Below are positions 1 to 8,375 of a DNA stretch of 64,000 nt, one piece after another. Source of the DNA: Hamiltosporidium tvaerminnensis (taxonomy: Eukaryota; Microsporidia; Dubosqiidae); the NCBI GenBank assembly GCA_022605425.2, contig CM061247.1, positions 1,475,501 to 1,539,500 of the forward strand, read 5' to 3'. Each line of letters opens with the position of its first letter. The first letter of the stretch is position 1. The notes under the pieces are model-generated. The model had not been told where the DNA came from and searched no databases. It saw only the letters and a list, made by a program, of their open reading frames with translations. The position numbers were made by a program, and so were the translations under genes.

Positions 1-3000
1 CCCTTTAACAACAGTGATACTAAACAAGACCCCTTTAACAACACTAATACACAACACCCCTTTAACAACAGTACTAATACCCCCACTACCAATATTAACA
101 CCCCCACTACCCCCACTAACACCCCCACTACCCCCACTAACACCCCCACTACCAACACTAACACCCTCATTCTCTCTAATCTCACGTTAACACCCACTGG
201 CTTACAACTATTTATTACTAAAATAACACCATTCTATTACACTAACACCCCTTTAAGACTTAAAGTATCCTTTATTATAAATCCCCAGTCAGTAACAACA
301 AGAATAACAATAAGTGATTGTAATATAAAATTAAAAATAAAAAATATAAATGAAATACAATCTCTTATAAATTACACCTTAAAAGAAATAAAGAAATATA
401 CCTTTTATTCTATAGAAAATAGAATATCAATAATATCTTTAATATTATTTGATAATACAATAATTATATGTAAGAATAACGGGTCTTATTTTATAAAAGT
501 ATTATTAAATTTTATATCAATAACAATAGAAAATGAAATTATTTGTAAGTGTGTTATAGGGGTGTTATATTATGATAATTATTTATTAGATTATTACCCT
601 TTAATTGATCAATTTAGTATAAATATAAGTGTTATTAATGAAATTATAAGTGTTAATAGTAAAGAAGTAATAAGAGGTGTTATTAGTGATGGGTTGTTAA
701 GGGAAATAAGGTATTTTAATAGTTTAGGTGTTAAGAATATACTTTATAATTATAGTTGTAGTGATATGGTTATAAGGACAATAAGTAAGATATTAAAGGT
801 AGTAGGTAATAGTAGGGGTGTTAGTAATAGGGATAGTAGGGATATGGTAGAGGGTGTTAGTAACAATAGGGATAGTAAAGAGGGTGTTAGTAATGGGGAT
901 ATGGTAGATAGTAAACAACAGGGTGTTAATATAAGTACTAGTGAACAACAGGGTGTTAATATTAGTACTAGTGAACAACAGGGTGTTAGTAATGGGGATA
1001 TGGTAGATGGTAAACAACAGGGTGTTAATGACAGTACTAATCCTTTACACCCCGTTAATGACAGTACTAGTAAACAACAGGGTGTTAATATAAGTAGTAA
1101 TACTACCAATGAACAACACCCCCTTAGTAACACTACTAACAATAACACCCCCACTAACACCTGTTACTTTACTGATAATATAGCTACTCTTACTATTAAC
1201 AATACTGTTTTATATTTACCTTTAAATAAGGAAGGTACAAATTTATATACATTTAACACCTCTTTACTTGCTATAGAAATAACACTATCAGAATTAAAAA
1301 GAAAAATAAATATTTATAACCCTGTTATTATAAAGAATATGACAGAATTTAAAATAACAGTAGGATTATCAAATAATTATAATGATATATTAACACCCTT
1401 TAGTAATAGTACTATAATAACACCCTTTAATGATAGTTCTTTATTATTAAAAGGGTGTTATTTATTATTACAACCTTTTGGTTATAAACAAGGTAATAAA
1501 GGTGTTAATATTAGTAATATAAATAACACCCCTACTTCTATATATTTTACTTGTAATGATTATAGAGCTATGCATATGGTGTTAATAGTAGATGTTATAC
1601 AATATAAGTGTAGTGATAGTAATATAGGGTTTAGTATAGGGAGTGGTGATAGTAGTATGGGATTAGGTATAGGGAGTGGTGTTAGTAGTATGGGTGGTAA
1701 TAACACCCCTTTAAATAACAGTAGTGGTAATAACACCCCTTTAAATAACAGTACTGTCAATACCCCTTTAAATAACAGTAGTGGTAATAACACCCCTTTA
1801 AATAACATTAGTGGTAATACCCCTTTAAATAACAGTAGTGGTAACACCCCTTTAAACAAGAGTAGTATCAATACCCCTTTAACCACACACTCTAACAATA
1901 CCCTTTTCTATATCCTTATTTACCCTCTTTATTACCTTTATAACTCTACTCCTTACCCTTTAACTTTCTCTATAATTAACACCTCTCTTAACTGTTGTAC
2001 TTTATTAACACTATCACCTAACAATAACGTATCATTACCTTACTTTCATATAAATAACACTGCTTATATATCTACAATACAACAAGATAATAAAAGTAAT
2101 ATATTAACACATGATAAATATTATATTAATAATAATATAACATATGGTCTTTATTATGATAAGAAGGTGTTAAATATTAAAGGTAATAAAATATATTCTT
2201 TAATAACAGAAATAACAGTATACCCTTTATTTATATGTAATAATTATTTAAAGGTAGAGGTTAGTATAGGGGGTAATAGTATAAGGGGTGTTAGTAATAC
2301 TAGGGATAAGGTTAGTAGTGTAAAGGGTGTTAATAATAGTAGGGATATGGTAAGTAGTGTAAAGGGTGTTAGTAATACTAAGGATAAGGTTAGTAGTGTA
2401 AAGGGTGTTAGTAATACTAAGGATATATTAGAGGGTGTTAGTAATATAGTAGATATACAACAGGGTGTTAAAGATAACACCTATGATAACACTTATGATA
2501 ACACTGCCTGCTTTAATCTTGAGGATAGGAAGTGTAGTGTTAGGTGTATGGGGTTATCTAGTGATAGGTTAGATTTTGGTGTTCCTGAAATGTTATGTAT
2601 ATTAAGTGTAGGTAAGAGTAAGAGTAGGGAAAGGGTAATGGAGTATGAAAGGGTATTTAACATAGGTAAGGGTGATAAGGGTAATAAGGATATAAAGGGT
2701 GTTAGTAATATAGTAGATATACAACAGGGTGTTAAAGATAAGGGTACTAATATAAAGGGTGTTAATAGTAGTATAGATGATTATAAGGGTGTTAGTAACA
2801 GTACTAGTAAACAACAGGGTGTTAACATAAGTACTATTAAACAACAGGGTGTTAACAACCTATCTAATGAACAACAGGGTGTTAACATAAGTACTGACGT
2901 AAACAACAGGCTCTTAACAACAACAATATCAGTACTAATAAACAACACCCTCTTAACAACAACCCATCTAACAATAACAACAACAATACTAATAGTAATA

Positions 3001-3018
3001 TATTACCCCCCTTACTGA
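1..3018 (+). CDS. VPS13: VPS13 fragment 1: middle region and start of VAB domain, 5' partial
   Basis: The frame beginning at base 1 has no stop until TGA at 3016-3018, so at least 1005 residues are open and the gene starts upstream of the window. Globular blocks alternate with repeats. About residues 60-260 contain DYYPLIDQ (about 589-609), matching the WEPLIEPW-type motif of VPS13. About 395-550, 640-765 and 838-895 look like beta-rich VAB blocks, for example VIIKNMTEFKITV. Between them lie TPT, GVSN, QQGVN and NNST expansions. VPS13 proteins are rod-like lipid channels at membrane contact sites; the VAB domain binds adaptors. The last 40 residues (from about base 2898) are in the wrong frame: the QQ/HPLNNN pattern continues in another frame, so the TGA is a frameshift product. 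The identity rests mainly on the following segments. Pseudogene or assembly error are the alternatives to a working gene. Confidence 0.8.
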   Translation, partial: PFNNSDTKQDPFNNTNTQHPFNNSTNTPTTNINTPTTPTNTPTTPTNTPTTNTNTLILSNLTLTPTGLQLFITKITPFYYTNTPLRLKVSFIINPQSVTTRITISDCNIKLKIKNINEIQSLINYTLKEIKKYTFYSIENRISIISLILFDNTIIICKNNGSYFIKVLLNFISITIENEIICKCVIGVLYYDNYLLDYYPLIDQFSINISVINEIISVNSKEVIRGVISDGLLREIRYFNSLGVKNILYNYSCSDMVIRTISKILKVVGNSRGVSNRDSRDMVEGVSNNRDSKEGVSNGDMVDSKQQGVNISTSEQQGVNISTSEQQGVSNGDMVDGKQQGVNDSTNPLHPVNDSTSKQQGVNISSNTTNEQHPLSNTTNNNTPTNTCYFTDNIATLTINNTVLYLPLNKEGTNLYTFNTSLLAIEITLSELKRKINIYNPVIIKNMTEFKITVGLSNNYNDILTPFSNSTIITPFNDSSLLLKGCYLLLQPFGYKQGNKGVNISNINNTPTSIYFTCNDYRAMHMVLIVDVIQYKCSDSNIGFSIGSGDSSMGLGIGSGVSSMGGNNTPLNNSSGNNTPLNNSTVNTPLNNSSGNNTPLNNISGNTPLNNSSGNTPLNKSSINTPLTTHSNNTLFYILIYPLYYLYNSTPYPLTFSIINTSLNCCTLLTLSPNNNVSLPYFHINNTAYISTIQQDNKSNILTHDKYYINNNITYGLYYDKKVLNIKGNKIYSLITEITVYPLFICNNYLKVEVSIGGNSIRGVSNTRDKVSSVKGVNNSRDMVSSVKGVSNTKDKVSSVKGVSNTKDILEGVSNIVDIQQGVKDNTYDNTYDNTACFNLEDRKCSVRCMGLSSDRLDFGVPEMLCILSVGKSKSRERVMEYERVFNIGKGDKGNKDIKGVSNIVDIQQGVKDKGTNIKGVNSSIDDYKGVSNSTSKQQGVNISTIKQQGVNNLSNEQQGVNISTDVNNRLLTTTISVLINNTLLTTTHLTITTTILIVIYYPPY

Positions 3019-4537
3019 CCTTTTACCTTTAAATAATAGATTGTATTTAACACCCTGTTATTTATCTCTTTCTATAGAAATGGTACCTGGTAAAGGTAAA
3101 TATTGTAAATCAAGAATAATAAATATAAGATATTCTAACATATTAAAGAATAACACCTGTTATTCTCTAATAATAATAAGTGAGAATTATGTAATGGATA
3201 TAGGGTGTTATTCTAGTAAAGAAATACATTTATATAAAAATAACGGGTTTTATATATTATTTAGAAAGAAAGTAAATAACACCCTTTTATCTTCTTATTG
3301 TTCATATGTTAGTGTTAAACCTGTTAGTGATTATATTAGAATAGAAGGGGTGTTATTTAAAGTAGAAGTTACTTTAGAGAATAAACAAAGGGTGTTAAGT
3401 ATTATAGAGGTTTATAATTATCCTTATTATATTGTTAATTGTAGTAAGAGTGTTATTTATTATAAACAGTGTGGTAGTAAAGAGGAATATACAGGGTGTT
3501 ATAATTATAGTGGGAGTGGTTATAGTAATGATGGTTATAGGGGTGTTAGTAATAGTAATGATGGTTATAGGGGTGTTAGTAATAGTGGAGAGGGGTATAG
3601 GGGTGTTAGTAATAGTGGAGATGGTTATAGGGGTGTTAGTGATGTGATACATAAACAACAGGGTGTTAGTGATAAGGATAGTAATATAAAGGGTGTTAAT
3701 ATAAGTACTAATGAACAACAGGGTGTTAGTGATAAGGATAGTAATATAAAGGGTGTTAATATAAGTACTAATGAACAACATGGTGTTAGTGATAAGGATA
3801 GTAATATAAAGGGTGTTAACAAAAGTACTAATGAACAACAGGGTGTTAACACCAATACTAATAGTAACCCTTCTACACAACACCCCTTTAATAACACCCC
3901 CTTTAATAACAACAATAACACCCCCAATAACAATAACAATACTCACTACCCCTTTATATTTACTGATTATTCACTTCCTCTTATATTAACACTACGTATT
4001 GGTAAGAAGGTGTTAAATTATACATTTAAACAAGATACTATAATAATAGAAGGGTTTTATTTACAATGTACTAAGATTAACACCTCTTATATATTAAGAA
4101 TAGTAGAAATTAATAGATTAGAGGTGTTAAATGATATAAATATTTGTAGTAATATAACAGTAGGTTATATTTATAAGGTGTTATTTGAACATATAGCAAT
4201 ATCTGTTGTTAGTGGTGTTAATGAAGTAATGTGTATACATTTAAAAGGTACAGAGATTAACCTTAAGAGTAGTAAGGAGTGTTATGTTAGTATTAATGAT
4301 AAGAGTGAGGTAGGGGGTGTTAATTATAAGGATAGTAGAAAGGGTGTTAATTATAAGAGTGAGTTAGGGGGTGTTAGTGATAGTAAGGATATTAAATTGG
4401 AGGGTGTTAATGATAAGAGTAATAAATTAGAGGGTGTTAGTAATAAGGATAATAAATTAGAGGGTGTTATTAATAGTAAGGAACAACACCCTCTTAACAA
4501 CAACAATATCAGTACTAATAAACAACACCCTCTATAA
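2999..4537 (+). CDS. VPS13: VPS13 fragment 2: VAB / SHR-BD region
   Basis: This frame opens after a TAA at 2996-2998 and overlaps the end of the previous frame, so it reads as a continuation by frameshift rather than a new gene; the first internal ATG is at 3080. Residues encoded at about 3080-3300 form a VAB-like block (IINIRYSNILKNNT, matching the IxPRYxxxNxT pattern). At about 3412-3470 the motif YPYYIVNCSKSVIYYKQ corresponds to the PYxIxNxSxxxIxxxQ signature of the VPS13 SHR-BD (DUF1162) region. A third block at 3955-4280 follows a repeat tract of SNDGYRGV and DKDSNIKGVNISTNEQQGV units at 3520-3900. The frame ends at TAA 4535-4537, where a repeat unit has lost bases (CCCTCTATAATATC against CCCTCTTAACAACAACAATATC nearby). 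Confidence 0.82.
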   Translation, partial: YITPLTDLLPLNNRLYLTPCYLSLSIEMVPGKGKYCKSRIINIRYSNILKNNTCYSLIIISENYVMDIGCYSSKEIHLYKNNGFYILFRKKVNNTLLSSYCSYVSVKPVSDYIRIEGVLFKVEVTLENKQRVLSIIEVYNYPYYIVNCSKSVIYYKQCGSKEEYTGCYNYSGSGYSNDGYRGVSNSNDGYRGVSNSGEGYRGVSNSGDGYRGVSDVIHKQQGVSDKDSNIKGVNISTNEQQGVSDKDSNIKGVNISTNEQHGVSDKDSNIKGVNKSTNEQQGVNTNTNSNPSTQHPFNNTPFNNNNNTPNNNNNTHYPFIFTDYSLPLILTLRIGKKVLNYTFKQDTIIIEGFYLQCTKINTSYILRIVEINRLEVLNDINICSNITVGYIYKVLFEHIAISVVSGVNEVMCIHLKGTEINLKSSKECYVSINDKSEVGGVNYKDSRKGVNYKSELGGVSDSKDIKLEGVNDKSNKLEGVSNKDNKLEGVINSKEQHPLNNNNISTNKQHPL

Positions 4538-6680
4538 TATCAGTACTAATAAACAACACCCTCTTAACAACAACAATATCAGTACTAATAAACAACACCC
4601 TCTTAACAACAACACTCTTAATAACACCCCTATTACTGATACACACTGTTGTCTTGATATAAGTGTTATTTCTATACAAATAGATAATCAAACATTAGAA
4701 TGTGTTTATCCTATAATATTTTACCCTGTTAATATAAAACAAAGATTTTTTAGTGAATCTAAAGATAAAAGAAAGTTTTTAAGTTTAAGTATTGGTTTTT
4801 ACTTAGAAAGTATAATAAGGTATTTAACAGGTGATAATAATAGTAGTAGGGATGTAGAGGGTGTTAGTAATAGGGATAGTAAACAACAGGGTGTTAACAA
4901 TCTATATGATAATCAACAGGGTGTTAGCAATCTATATGATAAACAACAGGGTGTTAGTAATAAGGATAGTAATCAACAGGGTGTTAACAATCTATATGAT
5001 AATCAACAGGGTGTTAGTAATAAGGATAGTAATCAACAGGGTGTTAACAATCTATCTGATACTTATAACCCTCTTAACAACAATACTAATACTTATCACC
5101 CTCTTAATAACAGTACAGATAAACAAAACCCTCTTAATAACAGTACAGATAATTATAACCCTCTTAATAGCAGTACTAATACTTATAACCCTCTTAATAA
5201 CAGTACAGATAAACAACACCCTCTTAATAACAGTACTAATACTTATAACCCTCTTAATAACAGTACTAATACTTATAACCCTCTTAATAACAGTACTAAT
5301 ACTTATAACCCTCTTAATAACCCTAATAATACTTATAACCCTAATACCCCTCCCCATTTTACTTATATTATATTCTTATTACAAGAATTCGTTCTTAATT
5401 TAGAAGAAGATATTCTTACAAAATTAATAACCTTTATACCAACCTATAGAAATAACACTAACTATTCATATTTATTATGTAACAACTGTAACAAGAATGA
5501 ATGTATATGTTACACATATAATCTTTATAACTCGTATAAGGATACTGATACTAAGTATACTAATACTAATAACCAATATACTAATAACCAATATACTAAC
5601 CAACAACACTACCAACAACACTACCAACAACACTACCAACAACCATACCACCCCCATCAATACAATAATATCACTATTGATACTCTTCACTTACACCCTC
5701 TTAAACTCCGCTTCTCTTTTCTTAAGTCTACTAAGAACCATTTTATTTCTTATTTACTTTCTTTTATTTTACAAAATATTTCTTCTTTAAAATTAAAATT
5801 TAATACTTTTTTAATTACAAATATAAAAGATTATAAGATATTAATAGAATTAATAATAAATTCTTATAAAATAGGATTAATAAGTCAAATGTATAAAATA
5901 TTTGGAAGTTTAGATTTTTTAGGTAATTTAAGTTCTTTAGTAGATAGTTTTAGTTTAGGGGTACATGATTTATTTTATGAACCTTATAATGTATTAAGTA
6001 ATTCTAATAGTAATTCTATAGATTTTAGTATTGGGATATTACGAGGGGGTAAATCTTTTATAAAAAATACTTTAAGTGGTGTTAGTAATACTGTTAGTAG
6101 AGTTACTTCTTCTATTTCTAAAGGGGTTAGTTTAGTATCTTTAGATAAAGATTTTAATGAAAAAATGAATTTAAGTAATAATTTAATATTTTATTTGGAT
6201 GATGAGTTGTTATTTCCTGATAAATTGGTATTTACTAATAAGTATGATAGGTTTGTTGAGTCTTGTGTTAGTGGGGTGAGGGGTATTGTTGAGAAACCAA
6301 TGGAGGGGTTTAAAAAAGGGTTTAGGGGGTTTCTTGTGGGGGTGGGGAAAGGTATTGTGGGGGCTGTGGCTAAACCGGTGGCTGGTATTAGTGATTTGGC
6401 TTGTAGTGTTAGTGAGGGTGTTAGGGATAGGGTTAGTGGTGGGGAGGTAGTAAGGATACAGTACACTAGGGTGGTAGGTATAAGGGTAATAGGGGTAGGT
6501 GGGTATGGGATGGAGATAGGGGAGTATGGGATAGGAGAGTATGAGGGTAGTAAGTTAGAGGGTGTTAGTGATAAGGGTAGTAAGTTAAAGGGTGTTAGTG
6601 ATAAGGGTAGTAGGTTAGAGGGTGTTATTGATAAGGGGGGTTGGGGTGTTGTAATAGGGTTAGTAGTTAGAGGGTGTTAG
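4464..6680 (+). CDS. VPS13: VPS13 fragment 3: end of SHR-BD and C-terminal helical domain
   Basis: This is the strongest part of the identification. SIQIDNQTLECVYPIIFYPVN (about 4665-4730) is the QIDNQ...PV signature that ends the VPS13 SHR-BD region. A repeat block follows (4850-5340: GVSNKDSNQQ, then STNTYNPLNN units). Then FLLQEFVLNLEEDIL, HLHPLKLRFSFLKS (about 5685-5730) and MYKIFGSLDFLGN (about 5889-5927) appear, then GVHDLFYEPYN, GKSFIKNTLSGVSNTVSR, KGVSLVSLDKDF, EKPMEGFKKGFRGF and VGKGIVGAVAKPVAG (up to about 6440). All of these match the conserved C-terminal domain of VPS13 in order, a region linked to lipid-droplet and membrane association. Bases before about 4540 and after about 6655 are off-frame repeat readings. 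The terminal TAG at 6678-6680 is a frameshift product. Confidence 0.93.
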   Translation: MLLIVRNNTLLTTTISVLINNTLYNISTNKQHPLNNNNISTNKQHPLNNNTLNNTPITDTHCCLDISVISIQIDNQTLECVYPIIFYPVNIKQRFFSESKDKRKFLSLSIGFYLESIIRYLTGDNNSSRDVEGVSNRDSKQQGVNNLYDNQQGVSNLYDKQQGVSNKDSNQQGVNNLYDNQQGVSNKDSNQQGVNNLSDTYNPLNNNTNTYHPLNNSTDKQNPLNNSTDNYNPLNSSTNTYNPLNNSTDKQHPLNNSTNTYNPLNNSTNTYNPLNNSTNTYNPLNNPNNTYNPNTPPHFTYIIFLLQEFVLNLEEDILTKLITFIPTYRNNTNYSYLLCNNCNKNECICYTYNLYNSYKDTDTKYTNTNNQYTNNQYTNQQHYQQHYQQHYQQPYHPHQYNNITIDTLHLHPLKLRFSFLKSTKNHFISYLLSFILQNISSLKLKFNTFLITNIKDYKILIELIINSYKIGLISQMYKIFGSLDFLGNLSSLVDSFSLGVHDLFYEPYNVLSNSNSNSIDFSIGILRGGKSFIKNTLSGVSNTVSRVTSSISKGVSLVSLDKDFNEKMNLSNNLIFYLDDELLFPDKLVFTNKYDRFVESCVSGVRGIVEKPMEGFKKGFRGFLVGVGKGIVGAVAKPVAGISDLACSVSEGVRDRVSGGEVVRIQYTRVVGIRVIGVGGYGMEIGEYGIGEYEGSKLEGVSDKGSKLKGVSDKGSRLEGVIDKGGWGVVIGLVVRGC

Positions 6681-6839
6681 TGATAAGGGTAGTAGGTTAG
6701 AGGGTGTTAGTGATAAGGGTAGTAGGTTAGAGGGTGTTATTGATAAGGGGGAGTATGAGGGTGTTAGTGATAAGGGTAGTAAGTTAAAGGGTGTTAGTGA
6801 TAAGGGGGAGTATGAGGGTGTTAGTAATAGGGTAGTAAG

Positions 6840-7484
6840 TTAAAGGGTGTTAGTGATAAGGGTAGTAAGTTAGAGGGTGTTAGTGATAAGGGTAGTAAGT
6901 TAGAGGGTGTTAGTGATAAGGGGGAGTATGAGGGTGTTAGTAATAAGGGTAGTAAGTTAGAGGGTGTTAGTGATAAGGGGGAGTATGAGGGTGTTAGTAA
7001 TAGGGATAGTAGATTAGAGGGTGTTAGTGATAGTACTAGTAGATTAGAGGGTGTTAATAATAGTACTAGTAATTATCACCCTGTTAACAACCTATCCAAT
7101 AATATAACTGATAATCCCTATAACACTAATGCTATTCTTGGTCTACCTGCTGGTTTTAAGGTGGTGGAGAGAGATACGTTATATGACTTAGATAGGAGTA
7201 AGTCATATTACATATTCAATAAATATATAAAAGAAGGATATTTTATTGATGGGTGTGTAGGTGTTATAGGACTAGAAAGTATAATGGTTATATTAATAAG
7301 AGAAGGTGTTGTTTTAAGTGGTAAGGAGTGTTTTTGTATGGTTGAATGGAAAGATGTAAGAATTGAAGGGAATTCTTTTTATGTGGGAAAGGTTTGTGTT
7401 GTTGTGTATAAAAGGGGGTTTATAAGTAAGATGGTGGTGGTAAAGGGGGATAGAAGGGGTATATTAGAGGGTGGTAGAGGATAG
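6840..7484 (+). CDS. VPS13: VPS13 fragment 4: C-terminal PH-like domain
   Basis: This segment is in the same frame as the previous one, after a short stretch (about 6655-6835) that is open only in another frame, so two indels compensate. It begins with GVSDKGSKLE repeats, then from about 7130 becomes globular: LGLPAGFKVVERDTLYD, EGYFIDGCVGVIGLES, IMVILIREGVVL and CFCMVEWKDVRI. This resembles the PH-like domain at the end of VPS13 proteins (YVAHL...VLLTNKRILLL...VEWEVPF pattern). The frame stops at TAG 7482-7484. A sister frame reads GVNNSTSNYYPLNYLL and stops at TAA 7589-7591, directly at an AATAAA, so the original C-terminus may lie there. Confidence 0.78.
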   Translation, partial: LKGVSDKGSKLEGVSDKGSKLEGVSDKGEYEGVSNKGSKLEGVSDKGEYEGVSNRDSRLEGVSDSTSRLEGVNNSTSNYHPVNNLSNNITDNPYNTNAILGLPAGFKVVERDTLYDLDRSKSYYIFNKYIKEGYFIDGCVGVIGLESIMVILIREGVVLSGKECFCMVEWKDVRIEGNSFYVGKVCVVVYKRGFISKMVVVKGDRRGILEGGRG

Positions 7485-7639
7485 TAGGGGGTATAAGGGG
7501 GTGTTATTAGAGGGTGGTATTGGGTGTTAATAATAGTACTAGTAATTATTACCCTCTTAATTATCTTTTACTCTTCTCTACTGATAAATAAAGGAATTTC
7601 ATGTTATTCTTTAAAAAAATATAATTTTTAAATATAAAA

Positions 7640-8375
7640 TAAATTTGAGTACTTTATTTAAAAATATCACATCTTTTTAAATAGTGGCAAGTGTTATATT
7701 TGGTTTCATGACATTAACGCAGTTCTAGGGTTAACATAAATAACTGCTACCCCAAAACTCCATCAGTAACCCCTGCGATACCTACGTCCCAAAGCCTTTC
7801 ATCTACCAGGTGTGTAGAACCTAATTACTAGGCGAAGCAGTTGCCCGGAGTTCGTTAATGTCCGTTGCATGGAGTGTGATCGAAGGCCGAAGCCGTACCT
7901 GGGCTCCCCAGACTATGCAGCATTCCCACTTATTTTACACTTCCTGAATCAGTAAACTTCTAGCCAAGATATATTTCAGAAATTTACATGGAGTCCCCCT
8001 GGACAGTGCAATATCATACCAACATGTATAACCTGCTATTTAGCTCTCCCGGATTTTAATGGTTTTTGTTTTATATCTCCCAGGCGCTAAGTCTTCTAAC
8101 CCGAGTGAGCAAGGCTAGGTTTCCATGCTTTTACATGGCAATTACCTACATGTTTGGCTGCGGTCTTTGATCCAGTTACATAAAAAACTACAAATAAATT
8201 TGTAGAAAAAGTTTCGCCTTTTCGTAGACATCTTCTCCTCATAACAACTCCCAAGGAACAACCGAAGGTGTAGTGTGGTTTTATTCCCACCAAAAATCTA
8301 AACAACGATCTCACACCAGTTTCACACACTCATTGCCAAGGAGAAAGTTTTTTATGTGGTTATCCTCCCTCCACT
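7640..8375 (-). mobile_element. Family A dispersed element, copy 1 (full length)
   Basis: About 735 bp on the minus strand match the elements at 41666-42355 and 52920-53657 over their whole length. The 5' end is the GTGGAGGGAGGATAACCACA motif (here read as TATCCTCCCTCCAC at 8362-8375) and the 3' end is TTAAATAAAG (here CTTTATTTAA at about 7643). There is no poly(A) tail, no terminal inverted repeat and no protein domain. A frame of about 77 codons (8329-8096) is shared by the three copies but lacks a common ATG. It lies head-to-head against the R4-like retroelement, whose unique sequence begins right after 8375. Function is unknown; it may be a non-autonomous retroelement or a structured RNA-derived repeat. 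Confidence 0.75.

Larger units (their letters stand above)
800..7080 (+). repeat. GGTGTTA / TAACACC expansion tracts within VPS13
   Basis: Imperfect tandem units carrying GGTGTTA(G/A) or its reverse complement TAACACC recur through the coding region. Main tracts are about 800-1160, 1690-1880, 2280-2500, 2690-2960, 3520-3930, 4310-4620, 4850-5340 and 6540-7080, with a TAACACCCCCACTA tract before them at about 60-170. Forward units encode G-V-S/N; reverse units encode N-T-P or H-P-L-N. Most spacings keep the reading frame. The tracts sit between conserved domains and the conserved blocks contain few units. The same motif is almost absent from the rest of the window; two copies (GTAACACCCTTTA) are near 13990-14030. 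Confidence 0.9.

Noticed and set aside
750-1160. Long minus-strand frame opposite the VPS13 repeats (similar ones at 1560-1898, 3395-3946, 5052-5357)
   Set aside because: They are reverse readings of low-complexity tracts (repeated VLLLKGV or NTLLFTST strings) without any domain, while the plus strand carries VPS13.
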